From Gammaproteobacteria bacterium (GTDB taxonomy: Bacteria > Pseudomonadota > Gammaproteobacteria > Steroidobacterales > Woeseiaceae), in NCBI GenBank assembly GCA_029884455.1, contig JAOUHU010000018.1:1-48053 (forward strand): a stretch of 48,053 nt of DNA, read 5' to 3'. Both the position numbers and the translations under genes were made by a program. Of the stretch, positions 46,406 to 48,053 are shown piece after piece. The notes beneath the pieces were generated by a model. It was not told the origin of the DNA. It searched no databases and saw nothing but the letters and a program-made list of their open reading frames with translations. Positions within the stretch are counted from its first letter, which is position 1; each line of letters starts with the position of its first letter.

Positions 46406-47999
46406 GAAATTCCTCCTTTTTTCGCTTGCGGCGCTGCTGTCCGCCTGTGCAGTCAATCTTCAGTCTAATGCAAGCCAGTTGCCCGGGCTGACCTTTATCC
46501 ACCTCAACGATACCTATCGCGTGGCCGATGTAGAAGACGGCACGCGAGGAGGTTTCGCGCGCGCCGTCACGGTGATCCGGCAAGCGCAGGGTGAGGGCCG
46601 CGATGTGCACGTGCTGCATGCCGGCGATCTGCTGTCGCCATCACTGGAGAGCCAGGTCTGGTTCGGTGGCCAGATGGTCAGCGCGCTGAATTTCGTCGAC
46701 GAAATCGCGCCGACCTATTTTGTCGCCGGTAATCATGAATTCGACATTCGCGAGCCTGATATAGCGTTCTTCATCAACGCCGTTCGTTCCTCGGCTTTTG
46801 ACTGGCTGGGCGATAACTACACGCTGCAAACCGGTGACGACGTTGCCGACCAGGCGCTGCAGAGAGCGTTTACGGTCAAGCATGGTGACAGGACCATCGG
46901 TGTGTTTGCTCTCACGATGCATCCGCTGGACGGCGGCACCCGCCGACCTTATGTCGAGTACGACCGCGACTACGTTGCCAATGCCGAGCGCGTCATTCGT
47001 CAGTTCGAGGCACAGGGTGTCGACCTGATCATCGGCCTGACCCACCTGCGTATGGCGAATGATATTGAGCTCGCAGAATTGCGGGCCCGGCATCCGGCCT
47101 TGCAGTTCATTGTCGGCGGGCATGAGCATGAAGTTGCCAGCCGCGAGCAAAGTGACACGTCAGCCGCGATTTTCAAGGGCTCATCGAACGCGCGCGTCAT
47201 CTGGCGCATCGACGTGGATTTCGGTGCCACTGGCGATGTTTCGATCAGCGCTAGTGAGCTCGCGCTGGACGCAAGCATCCCGAAGGATCCTGCGTACCAG
47301 GGCCTTGAAGACGAATGGCGCGCGGAGTTGCTGCGCTTGTACCCGATCGTCGATGCCAGGGTTGGTGAAGCGGCTGCGCGATTCGACGCGCGCGAAGAGA
47401 CCATCAGGAATGAGGAATCCGCCTGGGCCAACTTCATCGTCGACCAGGCGCGCGGCGCATTCGGCGCGCCTGTCGCGGATTTCGCTTTCATTAACAGCGG
47501 CTCGATTCGCATCGACGACTACATCATGGGTGACATCCTCTACGAGGATATCGCGCGTACCTTCGGATTCTCGTCTTTTCTGCGCTGGGTGACTCTCAAC
47601 GGCGCCGAATTCAAGACACTGATGGAGGCGGGTTACGTCGGTGAGGGCGAGGGCAACTTTCCGCAGGTTTCAGGTTTCCGTGTATGCGTCGATCGTCGCC
47701 TGCCGGAACGCTCGAGAATTGTCAGCCTGCAGGTGCCGGCCGGCGCGGACTGGCAGGAAATTGATGCAAACCGGCAATACACGCTGGTGATGCCGGACTT
47801 CCTGTACCAGAACAACGACGGCTATGTCATTCCGGACAAGCTTAAAGACCCGGATTCGCGCACCGGCGCCGAGCTCAAGTACCTCGTTCTTGACGCGATC
47901 ATCAAGGCGCAACAGCTGGGGCAGAAGGTTGGCCAGGAGGTTGACCCGAAGAATCCGCGCTTTGTCGCGCTGGGCCCGGACCGCGAGGCTTGCTGGTAG
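46404..47999 (+). CDS. lipoprotein 5'-nucleotidase (third, distinct subfamily)
   Basis: Metallophosphatase plus C-terminal nucleotidase domain, 531 residues from ATG 46404, with lipobox LSAC (Cys15). ATGs at 46389 and 46377 are also in frame and would add basic residues to the signal. Motifs are HLNDTYRVADVEDG, HAGDLLSPS, AGNHEFDI, LTHLRM and GGHEHEV; the last is canonical, unlike the GHAD of the two UshA paralogues, while the first-site His is Tyr. The C-terminal domain has FINSGSIRIDD and VMPDFLYQNNDGY. It resembles the NDTYR group of bifunctional nucleotidases. It is followed by a terminator. Confidence 0.9.
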   Translation: MKFLLFSLAALLSACAVNLQSNASQLPGLTFIHLNDTYRVADVEDGTRGGFARAVTVIRQAQGEGRDVHVLHAGDLLSPSLESQVWFGGQMVSALNFVDEIAPTYFVAGNHEFDIREPDIAFFINAVRSSAFDWLGDNYTLQTGDDVADQALQRAFTVKHGDRTIGVFALTMHPLDGGTRRPYVEYDRDYVANAERVIRQFEAQGVDLIIGLTHLRMANDIELAELRARHPALQFIVGGHEHEVASREQSDTSAAIFKGSSNARVIWRIDVDFGATGDVSISASELALDASIPKDPAYQGLEDEWRAELLRLYPIVDARVGEAAARFDAREETIRNEESAWANFIVDQARGAFGAPVADFAFINSGSIRIDDYIMGDILYEDIARTFGFSSFLRWVTLNGAEFKTLMEAGYVGEGEGNFPQVSGFRVCVDRRLPERSRIVSLQVPAGADWQEIDANRQYTLVMPDFLYQNNDGYVIPDKLKDPDSRTGAELKYLVLDAIIKAQQLGQKVGQEVDPKNPRFVALGPDREACW

Positions 48000-48024
48000 G
48001 AGGGTTTGCCACAATCTGCCCTGC

Positions 48025-48053
48025 AAAAAAAGGGCGGTCCGAAGACCGCCCTT
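48025..48053 (+). terminator. terminator at the window edge
   Basis: A seven-A run leads into a 10-bp stem (AAGGGCGGTC at 48030-48039, GACCGCCCTT at 48044-48053) with loop CGAA, 25 bases after the nucleotidase stop. The T-tract on the plus strand would continue past the edge. The A-run means that it can also stop minus-strand transcripts. Confidence 0.85.

Overview
The window (about 60% G+C by eye, 48 kb) is chromosomal DNA from a Gram-negative bacterium. Lipoprotein and Sec signal peptides, two Oar-type TonB-dependent receptors, a TolB-like/TPR protein and a LysR-regulated CoA operon all fit a free-living, probably aquatic gammaproteobacterium. That placement is inference. No rRNA, tRNA, CRISPR array, transposase or prophage gene was seen.

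Almost every gene fits one theme: taking apart extracellular nucleic acid, nucleotides and nucleosides and using the products. Left part (1-15.5 kb): phosphopentomutase deoB; a TolB/TPR gene broken by two frameshifts; a lipoprotein adenosine/SAH-type deaminase divergent from a lipoprotein NUP-family enzyme that is coupled to an AzgA purine permease; a lipoprotein 5'-nucleotidase followed by a PfkB kinase fused to a Cys4 (Fe-S-like) C-terminal domain; a YjjG-type nucleotidase; then a four-gene minus-strand operon of sulfatase, secreted ADGF-like adenosine deaminase, secreted DEDDh-type exonuclease and PhyH-type dioxygenase.

Middle (15.8-34 kb): TonB receptor 1 with a strong terminator, a second 5'-nucleotidase, an alpha/beta-hydrolase lipoprotein, then a LysR gene divergent from a six-gene catabolic operon (FAD oxidoreductase, class III CoA-transferase, enoyl-CoA hydratase, 7Fe-type ferredoxin, DapA-family lyase, MFS transporter) whose substrate is not evident. 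A CpdB-type cyclic phosphodiesterase/3'-nucleotidase and TonB receptor 2 follow on the minus strand.

Right part (34-48 kb): a plus-strand operon of small ORF, deoA, nupC, nucleoside hydrolase and rbsK converges on a minus-strand operon for reductive pyrimidine breakdown (beta-ureidopropionase, NCS1 permease, dihydropyrimidinase, preT, preA, cdd). The end holds a class C acid phosphatase lipoprotein and a third 5'-nucleotidase lipoprotein whose start codons overlap head to head.

Proposed flow (inference): TonB receptors bring nucleotides or oligonucleotides across the outer membrane. Periplasmic exonuclease, CpdB, 5'-nucleotidases and acid phosphatase reduce them to nucleosides. Periplasmic deaminases and NUP convert purine nucleosides to bases for AzgA, while NupC and the NCS1 carrier import nucleosides and pyrimidine bases. 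Cytoplasmic DeoA, nucleoside hydrolase, DeoB, RbsK, Cdd and the Pre/Hyd/ureidopropionase enzymes complete catabolism. This resembles a polysaccharide-utilisation locus in logic, but for nucleic acid. DeoC, a beta-alanine transaminase, a dedicated extracellular endonuclease and an obvious nucleoside regulator are absent.
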